A stretch of 64,000 nt of DNA. Source: Sorghum bicolor (Eukaryota; Streptophyta; Magnoliopsida; Poales; Poaceae). Below are positions 26,101-32,728 of the stretch, one piece after another. The stretch is from NCBI RefSeq assembly GCF_000003195.3, contig NC_012871.2, positions 14,640,293-14,704,292 on the forward strand, read 5' to 3'. The notes under the pieces were generated by a model. That model worked only from the letters and a program-made list of their open reading frames with translations, ran no database searches and had not been told where the DNA came from. Position numbers and translations under genes: made by a program. The stretch's first letter is position 1; each line of letters begins with the position of its first letter.

Positions 26101-29100
26101 GGCCTTGGACCCATCCTCGTAGCCAAGGAACACTGCCTTGGTGCTCCTATCTTCCAGCTTGTGAAGCCCTGGCTTGGTGGTGCGCACATGGCCAATGCAG
26201 CCGAATGTGCGCATGAACGAGACACTAGGCTTGCGCCCATGCCATGCCTCGAACGGTGTCTGTCCTTTCAGCGCCTTGGTGGGAGCCCGGTTGAGGATGA
26301 AAACGGCCGTGCTCACCGCCTCGCCCCAGAAAGCTCCCGGCATCTTCGCCTTCATCATCAAACGCGCCATCCCAACGATGGTCTGGTTCCGGCGTTCCAC
26401 CACGCCGTTCTGCTGAGGAGAATAGGGCGCAGTGAGATGGCGCCCCACCCCCTCCTCGGCGCAGTAGGTGGCGAATTCTATCGCCGTGAACTCGCCGCCG
26501 CGGTCTGTCCTCAGCACCTTCAGCTTCTTCCCGGACTCCACCTCCACCCGCGCCTTAAAGCGCCTGATGGCGTCCGCTGCCTCGGCCTTGCTCGTTAGAA
26601 GCTGCAGCCACATGTAGCGGCTGCAATCATCTACGAGCAGGAGGAAGTACCTCCGCCCGCCGTGGGTCGCCGGCGTGATTGGTCCGCAGAGGTCCCCATG
26701 GACCAGCTCGAGCAGCTCCTCTGCGCGACGCTTGGCTGCCTTGGGGAACGGCAGCCGCCTCTGCTTCCCCGCCAAGCAGCTGTCGCAGAGCTCGCCTGCG
26801 TGCCTGATCTCCGGTAGACCGTCCACCATCTTCCCGAGCCGGCCCAGCGCATCGAAGTTGAGATGGCCGAACCGGCCATGCCACAACCATGGCTTCTCTG
26901 TGCACGCTGCTGCTAGGCACACTGGTTGCTCGATCTTCAAATCAAGGAGGTAAAGTCGGTTGCGTGATCGCTTTACCTTTGCCAGGAGCCGACCGTCCTA
27001 GTCCCTGATCCGGAGCACGCCGCCGCGGATGAGCACCTCCGCGCCGTGCTCGTCCAGCTGTCCCAAGCTGACGATGCTCGACCGGAGTTCGGGGATGTAG
27101 TAGACCTCCGAGAGCGCTCGGTGTTCCCCGTTCTTGCACCTGAACAGCACCGTCCCTCGTCCGCGGATCTCCACCCGAGAGCCGTCCCCGAACCGGACGC
27201 TCCCGGCATGCTTCTCGTCCAGCTCGGAGAAGGCGGCGCGGCAGCCTGTCATGTGATTGCTCGCGCCGGAATCCAGGTACCACCGCTGCTCGGACTCATC
27301 TCCAGCGACTCCAAGATGGACCTGCGCTCGCGGCTCATCAAAGTGATGGATAGCCAGCGGCGCAGGATTCTGCTCCGCCTCCAACCCTTCTTCTCTGCCG
27401 CTCTGCTCCGCGCAGTACACCCCCATTAGGAGTGCGTGATCGCCGTCGCTGTCGTCCTGAGCCAGGTGCGCCTCATCCTTCTTCTCCTTGCGCTCCGGGC
27501 ACTCCCGCGCCCAGTGCCCAACCTTGCCGCACTTGCGGCAGGCATTCGGGTCAGTGAACTTCTTCTTGCCCTTCCTCTTGTCCGCCGGCCCCTTGTTCTG
27601 CTGCTTGCCGCCGCCGCGATCGCCGCCACCACGGCTGGAGCCTTCCCCGGACCGCCTCTTCTCCTTCATGCGTGCTGACCACTCCTCCTCGGTCAGCAGG
27701 AGCTTGGGCTTCTCCTTCTCCGGCGCCGGCGTGGTGCGGCTCTCTGCTACCCGCAGCCGCCCGGCCACGTCCTCCAGAGACAGCGTGGAGATGTCCAGCA
27801 TGGTCTCGATGGACATGGCGAGCTGCGAGTATCTTGCCGGCACGGTGCACAGCAGCTTGGTGACGAGGTCCTCGTCGTCCACCTTCTTGCCGTAGGTGGC
27901 CAGTTGCGTGGCCAGGGACTGGAGGCGAAGGGTGAAGTCCTCCACCGACTCCCCGGGCTTGAACTTGATGTCGTTCAGCTCCCTGCGCAGCTGCTGAATC
28001 CTCGCCCTCTTAGCTCGATCCGAGCCAATGCGCAGGGACTCCAGCATCTCCTAGGCCTGCTTCGCGGTGTCCTTCGCGCCCAGCGCCTCATGGTACTCCG
28101 CCGGCGTCGAGGCCATGAGCGCCTCCATGACTCCCACCTGGGCGTCCTCGGTGCGGTCATCCTCCTCAATCGCCCGCCACCACTTGCGCGCGCGAAGCTT
28201 CCACTTCATCTGCGTCGCCCATTCACCGTAGTTGGTGCGAGTGAGCATGGGCCAGGAGCCGCTGCCACCGAACTCCTTTACCACGCGCACCTCCACCTGC
28301 GGTGGCGCCGGCTGGAGCTGTCGCTCACCACCTTCCCCGCCACCATTCCGGCCCGCACTCTCCGCCATCGCTGGTCAGGGGACCAAGCTACGGCTTGTAC
28401 GGCTCTGATACCACTTGTTGGCACAACAACCCTGCACCGAGGTGAGCAGCACCTGCTCTCCTCTCCTCTCCCTCTCCCCTGCTTCAAGGTAGAAGAAAAG
28501 CCCTGAGCTACTACTGCACACGCACACAGCACACACACAGTTTCAGACTTGAACTGAAACTGGAACTGAATGAGTGGCAATGAACTTGCTGCTGGTTCCA
28601 TTGCATTGGGCTGGTTTATATACACCAAGACATGTACTCTCTAAGGTACAGCTCTACCAACTACATACACCTAGGGTACAAGGCTGAAATCAGCCAACAA
28701 CTACACTAGTACCAGCCATACTGCTGGTGTACTTCTACTAGTACAAGTATGGCCTATTGCCTTATACTCTACAGGACTTAGAGACTTGACCAGCCATGAG
28801 ATGATCTGATCCACTACATGTCTCTGTCCTGGACAGGAAGAAGAGAGAAAGGGGGCAGCAGATTATGTCTTACATTGAGCACTTGAGCATATTGTCTATC
28901 TCGTGATTTGCATTTGTTACTCTTGGACTCTTCGGTCCTAGACGGTTAGGCGTCGCCAGAGAGCTCCCAAGTGTTTGTGGTTGCCTCGGATTGTTTGTGC
29001 AGGTCAAATTTCGCCTCCGCGAGGGAAGAAATCAGCTAGTGGAAAGAGGATTTGGAGTTGAAAGAGACTCCGGCTAGAGTTTCCTTCGCGATATCCTCTA

Positions 29101-32100
29101 GGGAGGACCTTTGAGCTAGAGTGACCTTAGTGGTAGCCCCCTCAACGGAGATTAGGTCTCGACGGAGACTGAACTTCGGTAAAACAAACTTTGTGTCTCC
29201 CTTTGCATTACATTTGAAATTTGTGCCTTATCTGTTGTGTGAGCTACTCTGCAGGGTTCTAGTACCATATTTACTATGTTTGAGGTCCCTGCAGGTAGAG
29301 GAAGAAGTTTCACAGCACAAGGATTAAATATCCTCAGCTCGTGAATTCCGGATGCGTCCGAGACCAAGCCGGACGTGTCCGATTTGGGACAGCACAACAC
29401 TTCATATATAAATTGTTTGATCTTGCTGGATACTAGTTTACAGGGTGTTGTATATTTATATTTCATTATTTAAGTTGTGTGTAGGTTTAGGAGAAGCTGG
29501 AGAACAGAAACAGCTAGGTGTTGTGTGCTCGTGTATCTCGGACGTGTCCGTGTTGCTACCGGACGCGTCTGGTATTTGCGACTCGTCAAGAATATATCTT
29601 TCTGTGATCTAATCTCTGTGGTGCAGGTGTTAGACTTATTCTATATTGTTTACAATTGTTTCTCAATCGTTGTGTGGAGTTTTTCATTTGCGTGAAAAAC
29701 TCCACTTCTAATCGTTTCCGCGTTTTAAGTTGTAAATTACCAGAAACGCCTGTTCACCCCCCCCCTCTAGGCGCATCCTTGGTCCTTTTAGGTAGCAATA
29801 TAGTATGACATGTTACTAACCTTAGTAATTTGAGAAGATGATAACTCCATTAATATAGGCCCATCTAATATAGGCCCATATGGCCCATGAGGTTATCATC
29901 TTCTCAAATTACTAAGGTTAGTAACATGGTAACAAAGCAAGGTTTAGGGTCGAATTAGGGCTAATCTGATCCCTAATCACCCAAGATCCATTTTTTTTTC
30001 TGGTGGCCGCACGCCCTTCGCGTTGGGGTTCCTCTGTTTTCCAGCGGGCGGCTCCTCTGTTTTCCAGCGGGCAGCTCGTCGCCGTCGCGCTGCGTCATCT
30101 GCATCTTGGGGCCGCGTCTGGGTCTTCACGCGCGGGGCCGCGTCATCTCACGCGCGGACGGACGCGAGGGGCAGCGGGTCTTCACGCTCGGACTTCGTCG
30201 ACTCGCGTCTGGGTCTTCACGCGCGGGGCCGCGTCATCTCACGCGCGGCGCGCGGACGGACGCGAGGGGCAGCGGGTCTTCACGCGCGGACTTCGTCGAC
30301 GCGCGGATCTCGTCCGACCTGCACGTGCGTGGCACGCGCGCCTGTCTTCACGCGCGCACAAGCGGCCATCTGCCGCCCGACTTCCTGCTGTCCGCTTGGA
30401 AACGTGCCTCTTGCCCGTGGACTCAGTACTGCAACCGACTTCATCCTCTGCTTCCATAGTGATCATCTCAGGCAGCATCCAGTCACAGTGGTAACAAATT
30501 TTCTGACATACATGGCCTCATGGGCCTAATACACTCATACTCTAACACTGGACTTCAAAGTAAGAGCTTGAGCAGGAAAGAATGTTTTATACAATTTATA
30601 GCTTAGTCGAAGAAATGAATACCTAGCAGACTCAGTCCTTCGACATAATGAACTGAGCTTTGCTGATTGGTGGCGCATGACAATAAGCAGAGTTAGCAAG
30701 GAGCACAAGAAAGGTGTGAACTCTTTATATATTCTATGGGCCTTGGTTATTTGGAAGCAAAGGAATGCATGTGTTTTTGAGGGGGCTTCCCCTTCTATTA
30801 ACAGGATTTGGAATGATATGAAGAATGAGCATAGCCTTTGGTGCTTGGCTGGAAGAAGCTTGAACGGCTAGGTTTGACTCTAGTTGAATAGGTCCATTTA
30901 GCTAAGGTCGTGTTGTGCTTGTTCACTATGTGTTTAAACTTTGTGTATGTGTAATCGCCTCACTCATATCCGGTCCCCGTATTAGTGAGGATCCTGTCGG
31001 GGACCCCCCTATTTTCATCTCTATAATAATACAATGAATCGCAGGTCTCCTGCGTTTAAAAAAAAAAGTCTAGAAGAACTGATTTTTTTAGAGCAAAGCT
31101 TAGTCTAGAAGAAATGAATTTTTTTAAGAGCAATTGAAGCAAAGAAAGAGAAAGAAAGAGGGGCACTTGTCAGCCTGCATGTTCGTAGCCCACACCTAAA
31201 ATGCTGTGAAGCTATTTTATGCCAACTGGCTGCATGAAGTTATGATTATGCCCAAAGTTCAGCTAGGCGCTAGGTGCTAGGCGGAGGGTCACCGACTAGA
31301 ATCCGCCTAGGCGTTCTAGGCGTTTCCCTAGGCGCCGGGAGGAACAGGGGAGGAGGAGCTGCCGGCGGCGGAGGGGAGATGAGCAGGGGAGGAGTTGCCG
31401 GCGGGGGGAGAGAAGATGAGCAGGGAAGGGGACTGACCTTGGGGCGGGGTAGCAGCCGGCGGTGGAGCAGGAGGACGGAGGAGGCGGCGGGGATTTCACG
31501 TGATTTCCCACGGCCGAAGCCATCCGCGCGCGTGCGAAAGGCCACGTCGTCCGCCTCCGCGCCGCGCCATCAGCCCGCGGGGGCAAAATTTTGTGGCTCG
31601 CCTAGCTCTGCGACCGCCTCGACGCCGCCCAGCGCTTAGATGCCGCCTACCCCCCTAGGCGATGCGGTTACCCCTCGCCCAGCGCCTAATCGCGCCTAGG
31701 CGCCACCTAGTGGAACTATGATTATGCCCACGTTAGCACTGCCCTCCTGGCCTCTTGCCTCTTCCTATGTTGCTGAAATATAGGTGCTACTTCTGTTTAT
31801 GGACTAGACACATTACAGAACAAAGATGACACCCTAAACAAAACATTATGCTCATTTGGTTCCAGGCATCATCTGATCTTATCCTTGATCATGTCTATGT
31901 TTTTTTTTGCTTTGGAGCTTGCATCTAATATGCTTGGCTCAATTATTTATAGAAAAAATTAGCTATTTCACTCATTAAAAAGTGTCCTTTTGTACATCTG
32001 TATAGTCACTAGTGCTCTACTTTGATCGCATATCACCAGTGTGAAATGCATGCAAATATAACAAATTTGAATATTTTGGAAGTACATTTCAACGCAAATC

Positions 32101-32728
32101 TAGTTAATCCATTTCAGAACTTCAACTAAAGTATTCAACAGGAATTTCTTGTCTAAGTTTTAATGTGGTGAGTGTATGCAACTCAAAATGACACTCTTTT
32201 GTATTGCGTGGATTTGTTGCGTGAGGTTATTTGTAATGTTTTTTTAGCCGTTCAATTGATTCTTTCAAGACTATTTTGAAACATGGAATTCTGTTTTCCA
32301 CTGTGAAGGTTGGTCTGTTTACGAGTTCATCCTACATTCACCCTGCTGCACCCAACTGAGGTAGTGGTTGCTTTCACGGCCATCAATGGTTCAAAGCAAG
32401 AGATCTCCCCGGAGGCAGGAGAAATAACGTTTGAGGGAGACCTCAGACCCAACGGTAAGTTACTCTGTACAATTTGAAGACCCTTCCACCTTCGCCCATC
32501 TCGGTTAACTCATTTACTTTTGGCAAATTCTCAGGGGAATGGATGCTAGTGGACAAGTGTGTTGGGCTCAGCTTGGTGAATCGGTTTAATCCCAAGGAGG
32601 TTAGCAAATGCTTTGTGCACTGGGGAACTGGTGATGTGAACATGGAGCTCTGGTCAGAGGAAAGACCAGTGTCTAACGAGACGCCATTGAGGATTTGCCA
32701 CCAGTATGAGGTGCGGCAAACAAGCTAA
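5200..32728 (+). CDS. HGL1: Heteroglycan glucosidase 1-like GH31 alpha-glucosidase, copy A (3' nine exons)
   Basis: C-terminal half of a plant GH31 alpha-glucosidase of the Arabidopsis HGL1 type. That enzyme is cytosolic and is thought to trim the soluble heteroglycans formed from maltose during night-time starch breakdown. Exons: 5200-5287, 5366-5486, 6796-6989, 7070-7178, 7295-7450, 7723-7825, 7944-8117, 32309-32454, 32535-32728. All junctions are GT-AG, phases match, and the frame stays open to TAA at 32726. Recognisable blocks are [92 protein letters not shown] and LLHPTE. The catalytic exons should lie upstream, beyond Copia-1, outside the window. The intron 8118-32308 is 24.2 kb and full of nested transposons. 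Whether it is still spliced efficiently is unknown. Confidence 0.9.
5542..6600. mobile_element. TIR element in HGL1-A intron, PIF/Harbinger-like
   Basis: It starts GGTAGTGTTTGGTTGGGA and ends TCTGAACCAAACATTACC, which are imperfect inverted termini. The matching intron in copy B lacks it, so it inserted after or independently of the duplication. Flanking trinucleotides are caa and taa, near the TWA target of PIF/Harbinger elements but not identical. It has no transposase and contains a LINE fragment at about 5735-6290. Confidence 0.6.
5735..6290 (-). pseudogene. LINE ORF2 3' fragment
   Basis: Read on the - strand, fragments resemble the C-terminal end of plant L1-type ORF2: a zf-RVT-like stretch with [15 protein letters not shown] and NCNFTDWW, then a shifted frame with [15 protein letters not shown]. 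It ends in the LINE tail with acaatgatgggcagttcaca and gcgtgttcgagaa. The same tail type recurs at 13600, 46590, 51000 and 51380. 5'-truncated and frameshifted. Confidence 0.65.
8118..8556 (+). other. First part of the giant HGL1-A intron
   Basis: It begins with the donor gtgagg. Short ORFs occur on both strands but none resembles a known family, and I see no terminal repeats. Probably original intron sequence up to the Copia-2 LTR. Confidence 0.5.
8557..8660 (-). mobile_element. Copia-2 3' LTR (short, about 104 bp)
   Basis: On the - strand it starts TGTTAGAGTATGAATG and contains TTAGGCCCATGAGGCCCG. A purine run (CTGCGGGGGG) at 8661-8670 lies just inside, as expected for the polypurine tract. 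A matching LTR occurs at 29793-30547. The inner end, near tgatgatag, is approximate. Confidence 0.65.
8690..10500 (-). pseudogene. Copia-2 pol remnant, reverse transcriptase-RNase H
   Basis: Heavily mutated Ty1/copia pol of the Hopscotch/Retrofit type on the - strand. The integrase-RT linker with [12 protein letters not shown] is near 10340. Reverse transcriptase blocks follow, including [16 protein letters not shown] near 9920 and [16 protein letters not shown] near 9320. RNase H with [13 protein letters not shown] and [12 protein letters not shown] lies at 9139-8939. Stops and frameshifts occur every few hundred bases. The element's integrase, protease and gag are missing: at about 10500 the sequence changes abruptly to a + strand Sirevirus gag. 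Confidence 0.85.
10505..11081 (+). pseudogene. Sirevirus gag C-terminal fragment with zinc knuckles
   Basis: An open stretch on the + strand with several CCHC-like knuckles ([38 protein letters not shown]). It ends in a lysine/proline-rich tail, TWVPKHI...SWVPKCA, then TAA. The paired WVPK tail matches the intact Sirevirus gag at 61644-63725. The N-terminal capsid part is absent; the frame runs unbroken into Copia-2 antisense sequence upstream. One knuckle has lost its first cysteines, another its last. The sequence then loses similarity to pol within about 150 bases, so the protease-to-RNase H region is deleted. Confidence 0.8.
11460..12910 (+). repeat. Sirevirus non-coding region with CGGAC palindromes
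   Basis: No long ORF has family similarity. It contains repeated near-palindromes built on CGGACGTGTCCG at about 11474, 11500, 11643, 11670, 12255 and 12655. These resemble the palindromic motif clusters known from Sirevirus LTR and untranslated regions. It leads directly into ORF3 at 12912. Confidence 0.6.
12912..13325 (+). pseudogene. Sirevirus-associated ORF3, truncated copy (137 aa)
   Basis: The predicted start reads [20 protein letters not shown], followed by a Gly-Ser run and an acidic Asp/Ser tract. The - strand copy at 13860-14672 has the same start but continues to 270 aa. This copy changes frame near 13220 and is cut at about 13386, where a LINE tail begins. I do not recognise a catalytic domain. 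Its position after gag remnants suggests the third ORF or env-like region of a Sirevirus; this is inference. Confidence 0.6.
13387..13641 (+). mobile_element. LINE 3' end with poly(A)
   Basis: A 5'-truncated LINE 3' UTR: a GT-rich stretch near 13520, then ttaatataatgatacgcagc and tgttcgagaaaaaaaaaa. The poly(A) ends at about 13638. The same tail type occurs elsewhere in the window. It interrupts ORF3 arm 1. Confidence 0.7.
13860..14672 (-). CDS. Sirevirus-associated ORF3, longer copy (270 aa)
   Basis: Open - strand frame starting [16 protein letters not shown]. Residues 30-50 are rich in Gly/Ser/Arg, 60-110 are acidic (EGSDDDDSS), and 130 onward form a predicted folded domain with [20 protein letters not shown] and [10 protein letters not shown]. 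It resembles uncharacterised proteins encoded by plant retrotransposons downstream of pol, but I cannot name the family firmly and see no catalytic motif. It has no stop until after VEYAVFV. The C-terminus lies next to the LINE insertion and may be truncated relative to relatives. Confidence 0.5.
   Translation of the reverse strand: MTRDGRIEPRAKHRNDPIAMKYYKRTREARRAAGSGSGSGSGDRRTKSSRLADSAPTDYAEGSDDDDSSSASKSDQFRVEARGKIEFEHESGNGQEFEGNDEEHVQALNVSQAQQPGQGGGRHLGHPRVYAPNVPDFVRRTNYKGTGMTKRVKTFRSEDPRTQQQVMFDYRFHTLFQIDFYTSVILTRNPVVIKSQWAKWKELKAHKKSSLDRAVDICARIGASEIISFKHDWNPEIVAQFYATLYVDSDRVMHWMIAGECFSVEYAVFV
15392..16150 (+). other. AT-rich Sirevirus-like non-coding sequence
   Basis: No supported gene. 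It contains another palindrome, CCGGACGCGTCCGG, at about 16030. This fits the 3' non-coding part of the Sirevirus remnant. Confidence 0.4.
16075..16960. repeat. Three dispersed copies of a 60-90 bp GC-rich repeat, one inverted
   Basis: A segment with gtgcacaaagcct, gatcctcc and gagactgggtc appears at about 16398-16475 and 16888-16960, and in inverted orientation at about 16105-16165. No coding potential is recognised. Possibly subterminal repeats of a DNA transposon whose ends I cannot place. Confidence 0.5.
17026..17170 (+). repeat. Tandem repeat, two units of about 73 bp
   Basis: Each unit runs from ttgctcaact/acct through caaatttattgaa to gggataaaaagcacccc. A partial third copy is at about 16612-16655. 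A separate 29 bp tandem pair (gtttgtaagcatc...ggatcaa) lies at 17233-17289. Confidence 0.7.
17955..18671 (+). pseudogene. Transposon protein fragment, left arm
   Basis: A frame from about 17955 with [19 protein letters not shown], then [18 protein letters not shown] and [20 protein letters not shown]. This layout resembles the N-terminal region of grass transposon proteins often linked to Ulp1-type proteases (Kaonashi-like MULEs). The C-terminal part is a degenerate repeat of [11 protein letters not shown] and SQNKDD units. No protease or transposase domain is visible. The ORF runs almost to the gap. Confidence 0.5.
18684..19259. other. Assembly gap (576 N)
   Basis: Unresolved bases at the centre of an inverted repeat. 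Such structures commonly break assembly, so both the gap size and the link across it are doubtful. Confidence 0.99.
19260..19860 (-). pseudogene. Transposon protein fragment, right arm
   Basis: Reverse-complement copy of the left-arm ORF, starting near 19752 ([16 protein letters not shown]) and reading into the gap. It differs by a few substitutions and by one additional SQNKDDIGP repeat unit. No catalytic domain is seen. Confidence 0.5.
20764..21342. mobile_element. CTAGGCG-rich TIR element, copy 1 (579 bp)
   Basis: It begins aagttcagctaggcgct and ends near gccgaactatg. Flanks are atgaccatta and atgaccatac (8 of 10 match). Both ends are full of CCTAGGCG/GCGCCTAG motifs and the interior is GC-rich. 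A second member lies at 31255-31720. No protein is encoded; a nonautonomous Mutator-like element is the best fit from the target duplication length. Confidence 0.7.
21677..22081 (+). pseudogene. DRM-type cytosine methyltransferase fragment
   Basis: Similar to the catalytic domain of plant domains-rearranged methyltransferases (DRM2 family), which carry out RNA-directed de novo DNA methylation. Visible are the AdoMet-binding block [40 protein letters not shown], and the catalytic loop GGSPCNNL with its cysteine. At about 21971 one extra base shifts the frame. The expected continuation, [15 protein letters not shown] then [12 protein letters not shown], follows in the next frame up to a stop near 22080. 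UBA domains and the rest of the catalytic domain are absent. It is a captured or retroduplicated exon fragment, not a working enzyme. Confidence 0.85.
22118..22324 (+). repeat. Direct repeat pair of about 46 bp
   Basis: The segments at about 22118-22163 and 22278-22324 both read ccttaatcttggc, then ggagggacgcgcgc and ggctgctgcc, with few differences. They bracket the C-terminal end of the Agenet fragment and suggest a local duplication. Confidence 0.65.
22290..22569 (-). pseudogene. Agenet (plant Tudor-like) domain fragment
   Basis: On the - strand it starts [20 protein letters not shown], followed by [16 protein letters not shown] and [16 protein letters not shown]. This is the layout of Agenet domains in DUF724-type plant proteins, which read histone or nucleic-acid marks. 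The continuation [13 protein letters not shown] is in another frame, so it is broken. Only one domain is present, and it lies head-to-head with the DRM fragment's 3' side. Confidence 0.7.
22868..22945 (+). repeat. Third copy of the foldback-arm flank sequence
   Basis: The stretch with ttaatcactaaattgctag, gtgctgtcttttatttat and gcagtagaaacc also occurs in both arms of the foldback element (about 17905-17957 and 19855-19907). The DRM and Agenet fragments therefore sit between copies of one transposon's sequence. Confidence 0.75.
23538..23996 (-). mobile_element. Copia-3 3' LTR
   Basis: 459 bp; on the + strand it reads TGTTGGCACAG to GTCTTACA. Differences from the other LTR were seen at cacagcaacc versus cacaacaacc and at acacagagttt versus acacacagttt. 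A TATA-like tttatatacacc lies near 23737. Confidence 0.95.
24021..25069 (-). pseudogene. Copia-3 reverse transcriptase 3' part and RNase H
   Basis: The frame at 25069-24290 has the reverse transcriptase catalytic motif [12 protein letters not shown], then [19 protein letters not shown] and [12 protein letters not shown], the start of RNase H. RNase H then shifts frame near 24370 and continues at 24374-24021 with [34 protein letters not shown] and [13 protein letters not shown] frameshift near 25050 separates this block from the upstream polyprotein. It ends about 20 bases from the polypurine tract. Confidence 0.9.
25114..26940 (-). pseudogene. Copia-3 integrase and reverse transcriptase N-part (608 codons)
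   Basis: The longest intact stretch of the element. In order: the zinc-binding HGRFGHLNF...[12 protein letters not shown] region, the integrase core with [18 protein letters not shown] and [20 protein letters not shown], the [14 protein letters not shown] region, then reverse transcriptase with [13 protein letters not shown] and [14 protein letters not shown]. It stops at a TAG where the family has tryptophan in the APRAWN motif. The same frame continues upstream across another TAG at 26998. Confidence 0.9.
26998..28368 (-). pseudogene. Copia-3 gag and protease, interrupted by one in-frame stop
   Basis: It starts [14 protein letters not shown] at 28368. The [17 protein letters not shown] segment (here [18 protein letters not shown]) and a UBN2-type helical domain follow. 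The frame has a single TAG at 28051, where relatives usually have tryptophan (QAWEML). It then resumes as [17 protein letters not shown] with the zinc knuckle [15 protein letters not shown] and the protease motif [11 protein letters not shown]. It ends at TAG 26998 within the segment [11 protein letters not shown], where glutamine is expected. Apart from two point nonsense changes the frame is continuous with integrase. Confidence 0.9.
28403..28415 (-). other. Primer-binding site of Copia-3
   Basis: On the - strand it reads AAGTGGTATCAGAGCC immediately after the 5' LTR, a good match to the initiator-methionine tRNA 3' end. Confidence 0.9.
28416..28874 (-). mobile_element. Copia-3 5' LTR
   Basis: 459 bp, same length and ends as the other LTR, about 99.6% identical by eye. 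It is followed on the right by the target duplicate ttgag. Confidence 0.95.
29811..30503 (+). mobile_element. 693 bp insertion with 118 bp LTR-like inverted repeat and primer-site-like sequence
   Basis: It starts TGTTACTAACC. The first 118 bases (29811-29928) have 35 bp perfect inverted ends: gttactaaccttagtaattt pairs with aaattactaaggttagtaac. Directly after comes tggtaacaaagc, similar to the initiator-tRNA site. Five-base duplicates (tgaca) flank the insertion. A matching second LTR is not present. It could be a TRIM-like element with a lost 3' end, or a 5' fragment of a copia element. The interior is GC-rich without a recognisable ORF. Confidence 0.5.
30114..30303 (+). repeat. GC-rich tandem duplication, unit about 92-98 bp
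   Basis: Two units, about 30114-30205 and 30206-30303, both run gcgtctgggtcttcacgcgc to gacttcgtcgac. The second has an extra gcgcgc. They encode nothing recognisable. Confidence 0.7.
30621..31068 (+). mobile_element. 5'-truncated LINE with ORF2 C-terminus and poly(A)
   Basis: The frame [20 protein letters not shown], then [20 protein letters not shown], is the typical C-terminal end of plant L1-type ORF2 and ends at 30871. A 3' UTR with caatgaatcgcaggtctcctg and a poly(A) at about 31058-31067 follow. Near-identical host segments flank it: agcttagtcgaagaaatgaa (30600) and agcttagtctagaagaaatg (31097), a likely target-site duplication. Confidence 0.8.
31255..31720. mobile_element. CTAGGCG-rich TIR element, copy 2 (466 bp)
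   Basis: It begins aagttcagctaggcgct and ends ccacctagtggaactatg. Perfect 10 bp direct repeats attatgccca flank it (31245-31254 and 31721-31730). The ends and GC-rich interior resemble copy 1 at 20764-21342. It lies in the giant HGL1-A intron. Confidence 0.8.

Larger units (their letters stand above)
23538..28874 (-). mobile_element. Copia-3, near-complete young Ty1/copia element
   Basis: Two 459 bp LTRs (23538-23996 and 28416-28874) flank an internal region encoding gag, protease, integrase, reverse transcriptase and RNase H on the - strand. The 5 bp target duplication ttgag is perfect (23533-23537 and 28875-28879). By eye the LTRs differ at only two sites. The primer-binding site reads AAGTGGTATCAGAGCC on the - strand, just inside the right LTR. 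The polypurine tract is at 23997-24010. The element landed inside a Sirevirus LTR. Confidence 0.95.
23113..29792 (+). mobile_element. Sirevirus LTR, split by Copia-3
   Basis: Left part 23113-23537, right part 28880-29792; together about 1.34 kb without Copia-3. It begins near tgttgtggatactgac and has CGGACGTGTCCGG at 23305 and a TATA-like ctttaaatacc at 23361. It ends with the run tcaccccccccctctaggcg and ccttggtcctttta, typical of the 3' end of Sirevirus LTRs just before the primer-binding site. No primer-binding site follows; instead the sequence joins a Copia-2 LTR. It may be the 3' LTR of the remnant whose gag fragment is at 10505. Confidence 0.7.
29793..30547 (-). mobile_element. Copia-2-type LTR, truncated and interrupted
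   Basis: The pieces at 29793-29810 (gtagcaatatagtatgaca) and 30504-30547 (tgacatacatggcctcatg to ctctaaca) match the left LTR at 8602-8660. A 693 bp insertion with target duplicate tgaca separates them. The distal part of the LTR is lost at the junction with the Sirevirus LTR. Confidence 0.7.

Noticed and set aside
30003..30529. Long GC-rich ORFs of 117-168 codons in several frames
   Set aside because: They arise from a GC-rich tandem duplication; the translations are Arg/Ala/Ser-rich with no domain, and all frames are equally open.
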